This document shows positions 15,587 to 23,805 of a stretch of 41,656 nucleotides of DNA, in pieces. Both the position numbers and the translations under genes were made by a program. Under the pieces are notes generated by a model, which had not been told where the DNA came from, ran no database searches, and saw only the letters and a list, made by a program, of their open reading frames with translations. The DNA is from Nostoc sp. CHAB 5844. Lineage in GTDB: Bacteria; Cyanobacteriota; Cyanobacteriia; Cyanobacteriales; Nostocaceae. The stretch's first letter is position 1. Each line of letters starts with the position of its first letter. Where the stretch lies: the NCBI RefSeq assembly GCF_020829595.1, contig NZ_JAIVFW010000063.1, positions 1 through 41,656 on the forward strand, given 5' to 3'.

Positions 15587-16369
15587 TTACTCTGTATCTT
15601 CCAACTGATATTTAGTTATTTCACTCAATATTCCATCGTTAAACCGATACTTTTCAGCCTGAAACTGCTGTAATACTTCTGTATATGGGTATTTTTTTAA
15701 AATCTTGTAACACCAATAGAATAAAGTTCTTAGAGACGCACAAGTATTAGGGCGGGAAAGAATATATTCCACTCTCAGACAGTTAAGTATTTGCCCTCCG
15801 TCTGCTTTTTCATCAAACTCAGGATATAAGGCTTTTAATTGATTTTTTGGATGGAGTATAGTTTCAACATCGCCCTCATAATTTTCTACAGAAGTTCCTA
15901 AAACATCATTAATTGCCTGAGCGTCTGCAAAATAATAAGCTTCCAGCATATTCACTAAAAAATGAACAGCAGCGGAAGTTCGTTGCTCTTCTGTTAATAT
16001 TGTGTCTAGGGCATTTCTATATCGCTGAAAAACTTGTTGGACTTGACCAGATCTATCTTGTTCTAAATCATCGATTAGTAATAAATATCTACAGGATTTT
16101 TCTGATAAATATTTTCTGGCTGGTAAACCAATTTCTTGTTCATCTCTATCGGGAATAACTTTACCACTCCCAACCATTTTTAATTGTCGTTTATTGGACG
16201 TTATTGGTGAACGCTGTCCAATACGTCGCAATACCTTAAAGTTACATATTCCAGTTTGTAGAAAATTTATAAATAAGCTTGGTAGATATTCTTCTTCAGT
16301 TTTTCCTGTTACAAACAAGCCAAATTCAAAAAATAAGCACTGCTCATGAATCATCTTTTCCTCATTCAT
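15587..16369 (-). CDS. TOPRIM-like DUF4276-type protein paired with an AAA ATPase
   Basis: The 260-residue protein carries an acidic pattern resembling TOPRIM/DUF4276 proteins: FVTGKTEEEYLPSLF (19-33, Glu25/26), RYLLLIDDLEQDR (94-106, Asp100/101) and HFLVNMLEAYYFAD (136-149, Glu143). DUF4276 proteins are predicted TOPRIM-fold nucleases normally encoded beside an ABC-type AAA ATPase, like a split OLD nuclease. That is the arrangement here: the start ATG overlaps the ATPase stop as ATGA, so the two are translationally coupled. Length is near the family norm. Function is not established; nuclease activity and a role in DNA repair or phage defence are inferences. An alternative start lies at 16354. 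Confidence 0.7.
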   Translation of the reverse strand: MNEEKMIHEQCLFFEFGLFVTGKTEEEYLPSLFINFLQTGICNFKVLRRIGQRSPITSNKRQLKMVGSGKVIPDRDEQEIGLPARKYLSEKSCRYLLLIDDLEQDRSGQVQQVFQRYRNALDTILTEEQRTSAAVHFLVNMLEAYYFADAQAINDVLGTSVENYEGDVETILHPKNQLKALYPEFDEKADGGQILNCLRVEYILSRPNTCASLRTLFYWCYKILKKYPYTEVLQQFQAEKYRFNDGILSEITKYQLEDTE

Positions 16370-17574
16370 TCACCAGACTCCAAAGATGAGGATTTGCTCT
16401 GAGGCGCTATAATTTCAGCCATATACAAAGAACCAGTAGCATATTCCTCAAGTAAATCTTGAATTCCAGGTATTTCACTAACTCGCCTCATCACAGTTTG
16501 TCCTTCTGGATTAAGCTCGGCTGTTAATATATTTTCTGGAGCAAATTGACTAATAAGTACAGGAGAATGAGTAGCGAGAAATACTTGTTTATTCCATTCT
16601 TCAGTAGCTAGTTTTACTGCTTTTGCAAAAACTGCTAATGCCCAAGGATGAAGAGAGATTTCTGGTTCATCCAGAGAAACTAATGAATAAAGGTCTGGTT
16701 TTTCAGAAAATAAAGCTGTGAGATTAATTAGCATCTGAAGATGTCCGTCAGATACTCCTGAAGCTTGAATTGGTTTACTACGTTTTTTATCTAAAAAATT
16801 TGCGTAAACTGTATTACGGCTGGTTTGTTCAAAATATAAGTCATCAAAAGCAGGAAAGCTTTCGCGCATGAATTTGATAATCGTATCATATCTTTGATCA
16901 ACAACTCGTCTATCATGTAGGTTCCGCAACACAGACCATAAATTTTCACATCTGTCTTGTAATCTATCTCCAGGTTCTGACTCGGAACCATATCTTCTCA
17001 GGTTGAATAAGGAAGCTGCTCGTAAATGATAAAAACGCGCAGCACGCAATAATTTATCTAACTCTAATGCAACAGAATCTCCAGTCCCAAAAGCCACATA
17101 ACTAGTAAGTGCAAGTTTTTCTGGTTCTCTAAGACTAATAGTAGTTTCATTTCCTAGACTAGTATTATAAAATGTAGCTTTATCACTCCCGATAATTCTA
17201 TTAATGAGTAATTGTTGAGTAACTTTGCTGACTAATTGCTCGCCAACCAAAGGTTCTATTCTCCCGGCAGAAAATCCAAATTTTACTTCATATCTAGTCA
17301 AATTATTTTCTATTGCAATTGATATATTATCAGTTTCATTAGCCTTATCCCAAAGAATACCAATTCCATGATCTCGAAAAGAAGAAGCTGAATCGACACC
17401 TCTAATTGCACAATCTCTTACAAACCAGATTGTGTCTAGAAAGGTAGATTTGCCGGCTCCGTTAGGGCCGAAGATAACATTAAGAGAATTAGTTTTGATG
17501 TAAACATCTGCAAGAGAACGGAAGTTTTTAATATGCAAATGATTTAAGTTATTAGGCATAGTAATTTTTTCCAT
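16366..17574 (-). CDS. AAA family ATPase (AAA_21/OLD-like, SMC-type fold)
   Basis: The 402-residue protein opens LNHLHIKNFRSLADVYIKTN and has Walker A GPNGAGKST (36-44), an ABC-like signature region QASGVSDGHLQMLINL (270-285), Walker B SLVSLDEPEISLHP (297-310) and H-loop FLATHSPVLI with His336. This is the pattern of AAA_21/RecF-like ATPases that partner with TOPRIM nucleases (OLD, DUF4276, DUF4435 proteins). It forms a coupled two-gene unit with the DUF4276-like gene (4-base overlap). The ATG at 17574 is chosen; MPNNL at 17559 is an alternative. It probably senses or binds DNA and gates the partner; the trigger is unknown. Confidence 0.85.
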   Translation of the reverse strand: MEKITMPNNLNHLHIKNFRSLADVYIKTNSLNVIFGPNGAGKSTFLDTIWFVRDCAIRGVDSASSFRDHGIGILWDKANETDNISIAIENNLTRYEVKFGFSAGRIEPLVGEQLVSKVTQQLLINRIIGSDKATFYNTSLGNETTISLREPEKLALTSYVAFGTGDSVALELDKLLRAARFYHLRAASLFNLRRYGSESEPGDRLQDRCENLWSVLRNLHDRRVVDQRYDTIIKFMRESFPAFDDLYFEQTSRNTVYANFLDKKRSKPIQASGVSDGHLQMLINLTALFSEKPDLYSLVSLDEPEISLHPWALAVFAKAVKLATEEWNKQVFLATHSPVLISQFAPENILTAELNPEGQTVMRRVSEIPGIQDLLEEYATGSLYMAEIIAPQSKSSSLESGE

Positions 17575-17636
17575 TGAAAAGGTAAATGCCTAAATGAAGT
17601 TTACAATAGTTCTGCTTAAGGTAAAGAAGTATTTAG

Positions 17637-18479
17637 ATGGCTGACAGGTTAGTTATGGAAATAAATCACGAAAATGCTGAAACATTGGCGGCGTTACAAG
17701 AATTAATTGAGGTAGTGGCAAAATTGCGATCGCCTAATGGTGGTTGTCCTTGGGATTTGGTACAAACGCCACAAACGCTGACACCCTATGTTATCGAAGA
17801 AGCTTACGAAGTCGTAGACGCAATTAAAAGTGGTGATCAAGCCGCAATTTCTGAAGAATTAGGTGATTTACTCTTACAAGTTGTACTCCAAGCCCAAATC
17901 GCCAGCGAATACAAACAATTCACCCTCAAAGAAGTAGCCCAAGGTATTTCCCAAAAACTAATTCGCCGCCATCCTCATGTATTTGGTGATGTGTCAGTGC
18001 AGAATGTCGATGAGGTGCGGCAAAACTGGGAACAAATCAAAGCAGCGGAAAAAGGTGAACCAACTCCAGAAAATCAACAACTTAGTACTAAACTCAGCCG
18101 CTACGGGCGTACTCTTCCCCCGATGATGGCGGCGATGAAGATTTCTCACAAAGCGGCGGCGGTAGGCTTTGAATGGGAAAACATTGAAGGAGTGTGGGCT
18201 AAGTTCCATGAAGAGTTAGCAGAGTTTCAGCAAGCTTTGGCTGAGGAAACACCAGAACGTCAACAAGCAGAATTAGGTGATTTACTATTTGCCGTTCTGC
18301 AACTTGCCCGTTGGTATCATCTTGATCCAAGTGCTGCTTTGCAAGGCACAAATCAGCGGTTTGTGCAACGGTTAGAAAAAATGGAGGCAGTGGTTGACCG
18401 CCCCCTTTCTGATTACAGTTTGGATGAGTTGGAGATGCTCTGGCAACAGGCAAAAGCCCAACTTGCCCAAGAGCCTTAA
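17637..18479 (+). CDS. mazG: Nucleoside triphosphate pyrophosphohydrolase MazG
   Basis: The 280-residue protein holds two MazG domains. The first has CPWDLVQTPQTLTPYVIEEA followed by EELGDLLLQVVLQ; the second has FHEELAEFQQALAEE followed by AELGDLLFAVLQLARW. The ExxE...EExxD metal-binding pairs are intact in both. MazG hydrolyses NTPs and dNTPs to monophosphates and pyrophosphate, clearing damaged nucleotides and, in E. coli, modulating (p)ppGpp. AAAGAAG stands before the ATG. It is divergent from the AAA gene (62 bases) and converges on the aldehyde dehydrogenase gene with 11 bases between stops. Confidence 0.95.
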   Translation: MADRLVMEINHENAETLAALQELIEVVAKLRSPNGGCPWDLVQTPQTLTPYVIEEAYEVVDAIKSGDQAAISEELGDLLLQVVLQAQIASEYKQFTLKEVAQGISQKLIRRHPHVFGDVSVQNVDEVRQNWEQIKAAEKGEPTPENQQLSTKLSRYGRTLPPMMAAMKISHKAAAVGFEWENIEGVWAKFHEELAEFQQALAEETPERQQAELGDLLFAVLQLARWYHLDPSAALQGTNQRFVQRLEKMEAVVDRPLSDYSLDELEMLWQQAKAQLAQEP

Positions 18480-18490
18480 TACATTTCAGT

Positions 18491-19960
18491 TTACAGTTTG
18501 ATGGTAACAGTCTTAACTTCGGTGTATTGCTGTAAGCCATATTCGCCTAATTCGCGGCCGATACCCGATTGCTTAAAGCCACCGAAGGGTGCAGCAGCAT
18601 CGAATACGTCGTAGCAATTTACCCAGACTGTACCTGCGCGTAAATTGTTAGCGATCGCATGGGCTTTGGTGATATCCTGAGTCCACACAGCAGCAGCGAG
18701 TCCGTACATGGTGTTATTTGCCCGTTCAATGACTTCGTTGATATCCTTGAACTTGATGATGCTCATCACCGGGCCAAAGATTTCTTCTTGAGCAATCTTC
18801 ATGTCATCACGAACATCAGCAAAGATTGTGGGGGCGATGAAGTAACCCTTGTCGCCTACTTGTTGTCCACCACAAAGCATCTGAGCGCCTTCTCGCATCC
18901 CAGATTCGATATAACCCATGACTTTGTTAAACTGTTCTTGGTCTACCTGTGGCCCTTGATCTGTCTCGGAATCGAAGGGATCGCCGACAATTCGTTTTCT
19001 TGCTTTTTCGACACTTTTAGCAACAAATTCGTCGTAGCATTTCTCTTCGACAAATAGCCGCGAACCAGCGCAACAACATTGACCTTGGTTAAAGAATAAA
19101 GCTTCGTGAGAGCCGGCGATCGCTGCATCCATGTCTGCATCAGCAAACACAATGTTGGGACTCTTACCACCAAGTTCTAAAGTCACACGTTTGAGGTTAC
19201 TTTTAGCCGCTGCTTCCATAATCAGGTGTCCAACTTCCGTGGAACCAGTGAAAGCAACTTTGTCAATATCCATGTGATTGGCGATCGCAGCCCCAGCAGT
19301 CGGGCCGTATCCTGATAGTAAATTCACCACCCCAGGCGGAAAACCAGCTTCAATAATTAACTCTCCCACCCGCAATGCTGATAACGGTGTTTGTTCCGCA
19401 GTCTTCATCACCACAGTATTGCCTGTTGCCAAAGCTGGTGCTAATTTCCACGCCTGCATCACCAATGGGAAATTCCACGGGATAATTTGACCAACGACCC
19501 CCACAGGCTCATGACGCGTGTAACAAAAGTACGGCCCGTTAATCGGAATGGTTTTACCTTGGACTTTATCAGCCCAACCTGCATAGTAGCGATAACAGGC
19601 AATAGCTAAACCCAAATCTCCTAACGAATTTTGTAATGGTTTGCCATTGTCCAGCGTTTCCAGTCGCGCTAACTCGTCAATATTCTGCTCAATTAAATCT
19701 GCTAACTTGTAGAGCAACTCGCCACGACGGGTAGCAGACATATTACGCCATTCCCCACGGTTGAAGGCGTGACGCGCTGCTCTAACTGCTTTGTCTACAT
19801 CTGGCGCATCTGCTTCTGCTACTTCGCAGATAGTTTCGCCTGTAGTTGGATTAATCGTTGCAAATCGGCGACCGCTGACACTATCTACCCATTCATTATT
19901 AATCAGCAGTTTGGTTGGGCCGATTTTGACCTGTTGCTTCGGTACTGTTGTTGTAACCAT
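18491..19960 (-). CDS. NAD(P)-dependent aldehyde dehydrogenase
   Basis: The 489-residue enzyme is a classical [24 protein letters not shown] (161-180), cofactor loop FTGSTEVG (237-244), general base Glu262 in LELGGKSPN, and the nucleophile in the triple cysteine [13 protein letters not shown] (central C296), as in ALDH1/2-type enzymes. The ending [12 protein letters not shown] is also standard. It oxidises aldehydes to acids; broad ALDH1/2-like substrates (fatty, retinal- or apocarotenal-type aldehydes) are possible but not readable from sequence. A strong ribosome site AAGGAGGGACTG precedes the ATG. It stands alone on the minus strand. Confidence 0.94.
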   Translation of the reverse strand: MVTTTVPKQQVKIGPTKLLINNEWVDSVSGRRFATINPTTGETICEVAEADAPDVDKAVRAARHAFNRGEWRNMSATRRGELLYKLADLIEQNIDELARLETLDNGKPLQNSLGDLGLAIACYRYYAGWADKVQGKTIPINGPYFCYTRHEPVGVVGQIIPWNFPLVMQAWKLAPALATGNTVVMKTAEQTPLSALRVGELIIEAGFPPGVVNLLSGYGPTAGAAIANHMDIDKVAFTGSTEVGHLIMEAAAKSNLKRVTLELGGKSPNIVFADADMDAAIAGSHEALFFNQGQCCCAGSRLFVEEKCYDEFVAKSVEKARKRIVGDPFDSETDQGPQVDQEQFNKVMGYIESGMREGAQMLCGGQQVGDKGYFIAPTIFADVRDDMKIAQEEIFGPVMSIIKFKDINEVIERANNTMYGLAAAVWTQDITKAHAIANNLRAGTVWVNCYDVFDAAAPFGGFKQSGIGRELGEYGLQQYTEVKTVTIKL

Positions 19961-20141
19961 CAGTCCCTCCTTCAGCTTTTGGAGAAAAATTGGCTTAAAT
20001 CTATTAATTATGTTGTCGTTAATACAGCATTAGCGCCGAATTTCTTTATAAATCTTTTGATTTTGCCTGACATGGTTTAAATTACAGAAGCTATTGTAGC
20101 GATCGCCTACAGTATCCTAACACCTGAAGTAACTAAAGTGA

Positions 20142-20717
20142 TTACCAAATCATCTCTAAATTCAACACAAAACCATTTAAACTATCTTCCCCTGAAACCG
20201 TAGTAGGAGAATCTAAAACCTCAACCTCTTTCCCTTGCCGATAAATCTCCACTCGTCGAGATTTACGATTAATTAAAAAACCTAAGCTTACACCGTTATC
20301 GATATATTCCTTCATCTTTTCTTGAGCAACTTTCAAACTATCACTTAGAGAAAGTAATTCAATGACAAAATCTGGACAAATAGGCGCAAACTTTTCTTTT
20401 TCTTCTTCGCTTAAAGCATTCCATCTTTCTAACTTTATCCAAGCCGCATCAGGTGAACGATCTGCGCCGTTAGGTAATTTAAAACAAGTCGAGGAATCAA
20501 AAGCGATGCCACTACCATCAGCATCAGTCCAATTCATTAATTGTTGAATTATTCTACCATTACGATTCCCTGTTTCTCCCCCCGTAGGTGGCATAATAAT
20601 TAATTCTCCCGTAGCGGTGCGTTCAAACCTTAAATCGCGGTTTGCTTGACATAGCTTGAAAAACTGCTCATCTGTCAGTTCTAAGACTGATTGCAGATTG
20701 ACGGTTAAAGCATTCAT
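20142..20717 (-). CDS. Uma2 family (DUF820) PD-(D/E)XK nuclease-fold protein
   Basis: The 191-residue protein has the Uma2 pattern: LELTDEQFFKLCQANRDLRFER, ELIIMPPTGGETGNRNG, PDAAWIKLERW and CPDFVIELLSLSDSL, with Asp/Glu of PDF-IEL and the following KMKEYIDNGVSLGFLIN. These form a restriction-endonuclease-like core. Uma2 genes are hugely amplified in cyanobacteria, are often isolated, and have no proven role; some are suspected transposon-derived. It lies at the edge of a toxin-antitoxin strip. Confidence 0.9.
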   Translation of the reverse strand: MNALTVNLQSVLELTDEQFFKLCQANRDLRFERTATGELIIMPPTGGETGNRNGRIIQQLMNWTDADGSGIAFDSSTCFKLPNGADRSPDAAWIKLERWNALSEEEKEKFAPICPDFVIELLSLSDSLKVAQEKMKEYIDNGVSLGFLINRKSRRVEIYRQGKEVEVLDSPTTVSGEDSLNGFVLNLEMIW

Positions 20718-20839
20718 AGTAATGGCAGCTAATATTTAAAGCCTATAAACTATTCTATCCTCTCGGCGATCGCACTTCTGCATATTCCCACAGCGATCGC
20801 CTACCTGTAGCATAGTAAAATACACTATATTTTCATTAT

Positions 20840-21196
20840 TCAATTTCCCAGTCTCCGAATACGAATAACTGTTGGTGTAATAACAGTAAAAGCTCCCAGT
20901 AATTCAGAGTCATGTTGATTAATTGCATTGGCAATAATCTCTGCTTTGCTGATGATAGATAACCCTGCTAATCTTAGTAATACAACACCTGATGCAATAC
21001 AACGTAAGCGGAAAACTAACTCACCAAAATCTTTGTCTGATGTTAATAAAATTGCTTCCTCTTGATTAGCCAAATCCAGCACTACATCATCTGAAATTCC
21101 TGGATCCATTTCAGCAACGTACCACACTAAATGGCCATCTTGGCGCAAACGCTCAACAATCTGCCAATCTAAATTTTCATCTGCTAGAAATTTCAA
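20840..21196 (-). CDS. DUF5615 PIN-like toxin
   Basis: The 118-residue protein starts MKFLADENLDWQIVERLRQD and continues with ILLTSDKDFGELVFR, the two acidic motifs (DEN near the N-terminus, TxDKDF) of DUF5615 PIN-like proteins. These are predicted metal-dependent RNases. The start is TTG at 21196, overlapping the stop of the DUF433 gene as TTGA, so it is translated by coupling to its antitoxin. No ATG fits the family N-terminus better. Confidence 0.88.
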   Translation of the reverse strand: MKFLADENLDWQIVERLRQDGHLVWYVAEMDPGISDDVVLDLANQEEAILLTSDKDFGELVFRLRCIASGVVLLRLAGLSIISKAEIIANAINQHDSELLGAFTVITPTVIRIRRLGN

Positions 21197-21438
21197 GAAG
21201 CGTTCTCAACAATCGGATAAATCACATCATATCGTAAAGCCTCAGCCGCAAATGCCAAAGCTGCTTGAATGGCTTCGCGTGTTAGTCGCGGATGTGATTC
21301 TAAAATTTGTTCTGGGGTTTCACCAGCAGCTAACTTTTCTAGAATTAACTCAACTGTGATGCGCGTACCTGCAATTACAGGTTTACCCATCATTACTTTT
21401 GGGTCGGATACAACCATTTGTTTAAGCTGCTTTTGCAT
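21193..21438 (-). CDS. DUF433 antitoxin-like protein
   Basis: The 81-residue protein contains the DUF433 core: SDPKVMMGKPVIAGTRITVE, then LEKLAAGETPEQILESHPRL and IQAALAFAAEAL, a predicted winged or homeodomain-like helix-turn-helix. DUF433 proteins are the standard partners of DUF5615 PIN-like toxins. The antitoxin comes first and overlaps the toxin by four bases. It probably binds the toxin and the operon promoter. Confidence 0.9.
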   Translation of the reverse strand: MQKQLKQMVVSDPKVMMGKPVIAGTRITVELILEKLAAGETPEQILESHPRLTREAIQAALAFAAEALRYDVIYPIVENAS

Positions 21439-21556
21439 TGTATTGGCTTATCGCTTACTTCCTATATCATGCCATTAGTCATGAGCGATCACACTCTATG
21501 CATTACCGAAGCGATCGCCTGTATAAAAATATGAGCGCGATTTATATTTTAATCAC

Positions 21557-21769
21557 CTAAGCAGACATCAAACGCTGTTTTGGTTCAGGAATTGAACGAC
21601 CATTATCTTGAGCCGTTTCAATCCATTCCTGCATAATAATTTCTACATTTAGCAGTGCTTCTTGATAAGTTTCACCATCAGCTGCACATCCAGGTAATTC
21701 TGGTACTTCAGCTATAAATGCTTGGTCTTCTTCACTCCAGTAGAGATTAATTTCATAACGCAGAGTCAT
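21557..21769 (-). CDS. HicB-family antitoxin-like protein without HicA
   Basis: The 70-residue protein has the HicB partial RNase-H-like fold: YEINLYWSEEDQAFIAEVPE, LPGCAADGETYQEALLNVEI and QEWIETAQDNGRSIP. A strong ribosome site AGGAGGACAAG precedes ATG 21769. No hicA is recognisable up- or downstream. Just upstream an open stretch without a start (ending GGQDDSAL at about 21768) is not similar to HicA. Orphan HicB genes are common in cyanobacteria. It shares the layout of the HicB at 29486 but is a distinct sequence. Confidence 0.85.
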   Translation of the reverse strand: MTLRYEINLYWSEEDQAFIAEVPELPGCAADGETYQEALLNVEIIMQEWIETAQDNGRSIPEPKQRLMSA

Positions 21770-21955
21770 CTTGTCCTCCTAGTTGGTATTTGAGAATTAC
21801 TTCACGGATTTGCTTGACTTGATACGCTTTAGCTTTCTCTGTCTTTGCAACTAAATCACATCTCCTTAAGCTTGATTTTTTGATTCTCTAGTTAGCTACC
21901 TACCCAAACTTGGGAACTCTATATAAAGAGAATCTAATTGGTAAAGGATATAGCA

Positions 21956-22462
21956 ATGCAACAGTTAAACTCAGGTACCGCATACCTTTTTTGGTGTTTA
22001 TGGCTTTTGGGTCTTGGTGGAGTTCATAGGTTTTACACAGGAAATTTTGCAAGTGGAGTAATATACCTTTTTACTTTTGGGCTTTTCGGTTTTGGACAAA
22101 TAATAGATTTGGTGCTAATTCCTGGTATGGTTGACAAGCGTAACATTTATTTAAAAGGTCTACACGGTGGTATAACACCCAGTATTAATCAATCTGTTAC
22201 GTTAAATATTGGAGAGCTTCCACAATTGCAACAATTACAGGCTCTACAAGCATCAAATTCATCTACAACTAGCCCAATGCAGAAATTGCTAAAAGCTGCT
22301 AAAGAACACAAGGGTCAACTTTCAATTGCTCAAGCTGCAATATATACTGAGCTTGAACCTGAAGATCTCAAAAAACTTTTGGACGAAGCCGAAAAGGCTG
22401 GATATGCAGAAACCGTCAATGACTCATCAACTGGTGCCATTCGTTATCGCTTTGATATTTAG
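21956..22462 (+). CDS. TM2-domain membrane protein with C-terminal winged-helix-like region
   Basis: The 168-residue protein has two membrane helices in the TM2 arrangement: [20 protein letters not shown], a short GNFASG turn, then [20 protein letters not shown]. The HRFY and D of IDL are conserved. The C-terminal 70 residues ([20 protein letters not shown], then [18 protein letters not shown]) look like a small helical, winged-helix-like domain with a read-out on sequence such as YAETVND. The ATG at 21956 has AAAGGA 7 bases upstream; a TTG at 21938 is rejected. It lies 11 bases before the next gene, so the two form an operon. Function is unknown. Confidence 0.85.
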   Translation: MQQLNSGTAYLFWCLWLLGLGGVHRFYTGNFASGVIYLFTFGLFGFGQIIDLVLIPGMVDKRNIYLKGLHGGITPSINQSVTLNIGELPQLQQLQALQASNSSTTSPMQKLLKAAKEHKGQLSIAQAAIYTELEPEDLKKLLDEAEKAGYAETVNDSSTGAIRYRFDI

Positions 22463-22473
22463 GCTTTAATAAT

Positions 22474-22932
22474 ATGGAATTAAAACATCTGAAATGGACT
22501 AAAAGCGTAACACCTCTAGATGATAATTTATGGGCTTACTCAGAGTTCAAGACTGGCCATATCTTCAAACTCAACTGGAAAGATAATAAAACCAATGCTG
22601 ATCGACCTCAAAAAGATGATTTAATTCTGTTGAGACAAAGAGGTTATGTTACTCACTTAGTAAAAGTTCTAGACCATAAATCAGAATCTGATGTTTGGCA
22701 AGGTGATTTCAGTATATATCGAATTGTTGAAACACTTTGGGTGATTAATTGGACAAATCCACCTGCTTCAGCTAGAGCAAATGAGGTATTTGGGTATGAT
22801 GCAGTTCTTCGTTATGAAGGTGGTAATGTAATGGAGTTAAAAACCCTACCTACTTTTCAGAAGCATTGGAATAGTGAGGATGGTTTTAATGATTTTCTAA
22901 ATCATGTCTCCGCTATCCTCAATTTGTCTTGA
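22474..22932 (+). CDS. Hypothetical protein, possible PUA/EVE-like fold
   Basis: The 152-residue protein is soluble and I cannot name its family. Its middle part, DDLILLRQRGYVTHLVKVLD, followed by IYRIVETLWVINWTNPP, has the strand order and the GDxIxLxQ...THxVxV look of EVE/PUA-like domains that bind modified bases. That resemblance is by eye only. It ends FQKHWNSEDGFNDFLNHVSA. It is 11 bases behind the TM2 gene on the same strand and presumably acts with it. The pair sits between toxin-antitoxin genes. Confidence 0.6.
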   Translation: MELKHLKWTKSVTPLDDNLWAYSEFKTGHIFKLNWKDNKTNADRPQKDDLILLRQRGYVTHLVKVLDHKSESDVWQGDFSIYRIVETLWVINWTNPPASARANEVFGYDAVLRYEGGNVMELKTLPTFQKHWNSEDGFNDFLNHVSAILNLS

Positions 22933-22977
22933 AAATAGACTTGTTGCTATTTAATAAATCATTCCCTGCTATTCTTG

Positions 22978-23007
22978 GTTAGAGACGTGCTATAGCGTGT
23001 CTCTAAC
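22978..23007. terminator. GAGAC-type palindrome between convergent genes
   Basis: GTTAGAGACGTGCTA and TAGCGTGTCTCTAAC form a near-perfect 15-bp hairpin between the end of a plus-strand gene (22932) and the end of the higA-like gene (23082). It can serve as a bidirectional stop, and it is one of four related palindromes in the window (1657, 27120, 30725). Confidence 0.55.
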
Positions 23008-23081
23008 TATAAGTCCATTTTGTGCTTTTTGCAAAGCTTTTATCAATAACTGGTTAATTAAATAATTATTCACAATTTCTT

Positions 23082-23393
23082 CTAAACCAATGTCATAACT
23101 TGCTCATATTCTTCTTTATGGCTTTGCAAAGCATCCCAAATATCAACTTTTTGCTGAAGATTGAGCCAAAGTCTTGGCCCGTTTCCTAAAGCTTTACCAA
23201 GACGGATTGCTATGTCTACTGTAATTGCTCTTTGACCATTAATAATTTCATTAACTACTTGATGAGATATCCCTAAAATTTCTGCAAAATTAGTACTATC
23301 AATATCTAAATCATCTAGAATATCTGCAATTACTTCACCAGGATGTATTGGTCTGACTAATCTATCTTGAGTCATATCTTGCCAGTTATTCAT
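23082..23393 (-). CDS. higA: HigA-family antitoxin (XRE helix-turn-helix)
   Basis: The 103-residue protein has the HigA start HPGEVIADILDDLDI and an XRE helix-turn-helix (FAEILGISHQVVNEIINGQR), followed by AIRLGKALGNGPRLWLNLQQ, all typical. The ATG at 23393 is preferred to an in-frame TTG four codons upstream. It follows the toxin gene by 41 bases, the usual toxin-first order of higBA. HigA neutralises HigB and represses the operon. Confidence 0.92.
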   Translation of the reverse strand: MNNWQDMTQDRLVRPIHPGEVIADILDDLDIDSTNFAEILGISHQVVNEIINGQRAITVDIAIRLGKALGNGPRLWLNLQQKVDIWDALQSHKEEYEQVMTLV

Positions 23394-23434
23394 AATTAAT
23401 ATCAAATCATTTAATACTCTACTAACAATATAAA

Positions 23435-23713
23435 TTAGTGATAATCTTCAAGATTGACATCATAAGCATCACCATTTTCAAAGTTAAAAGTAATACGCCA
23501 GTTTGCCGATACCTTAATTGACCAAGTTCCTTTTCTATCTCCTTTTAACTCGTGTAAATCATAACCTGGTAATCTAATATCTTCTACAATTAAGGCTGAG
23601 TCTATAACTTCTAATCTAATTCTAATTTTATTTTCTAAGTTTGCAGGGATGCCTTTATTAAAGTTTTCTCTAAATAGATTTTCTAAAGCTTTACTTTTAA
23701 ATGTTTGAATCAT
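23435..23713 (-). CDS. higB: HigB-like toxin (RelE/ParE superfamily)
   Basis: The 92-residue protein reads MIQTFKSKALENLF, then IRLPGYDLHELKGDRKGTWS and ANWRITFNFENGDAYDVNLE, the full HigB/YgiU-type pattern including the LKGDRKG loop and WR.TF strand. RelE-fold HigB toxins cut mRNA on the ribosome. It is the first gene of a two-gene unit with higA. All signature blocks are present, so it appears intact. Confidence 0.92.
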   Translation of the reverse strand: MIQTFKSKALENLFRENFNKGIPANLENKIRIRLEVIDSALIVEDIRLPGYDLHELKGDRKGTWSIKVSANWRITFNFENGDAYDVNLEDYH

Positions 23714-23770
23714 CTATTTTCTGATTTGATCTCAGCCGCTTCAATCATTTATAGCGATCGCCTCGATTGA

Positions 23771-23799
23771 AAAATTATGGCAGGCATAGTGCCTGCCAT
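23771..23799 (-). terminator. Rho-independent terminator of chlH
   Basis: On the minus strand ATGGCAGGCA, loop CTA, TGCCTGCCAT form a perfect 10-bp stem (23777-23799), followed by ATAATTTTTC. It begins 7 bases after the chlH stop codon. Confidence 0.8.
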
Positions 23800-23805
23800 G
23801 TGATT

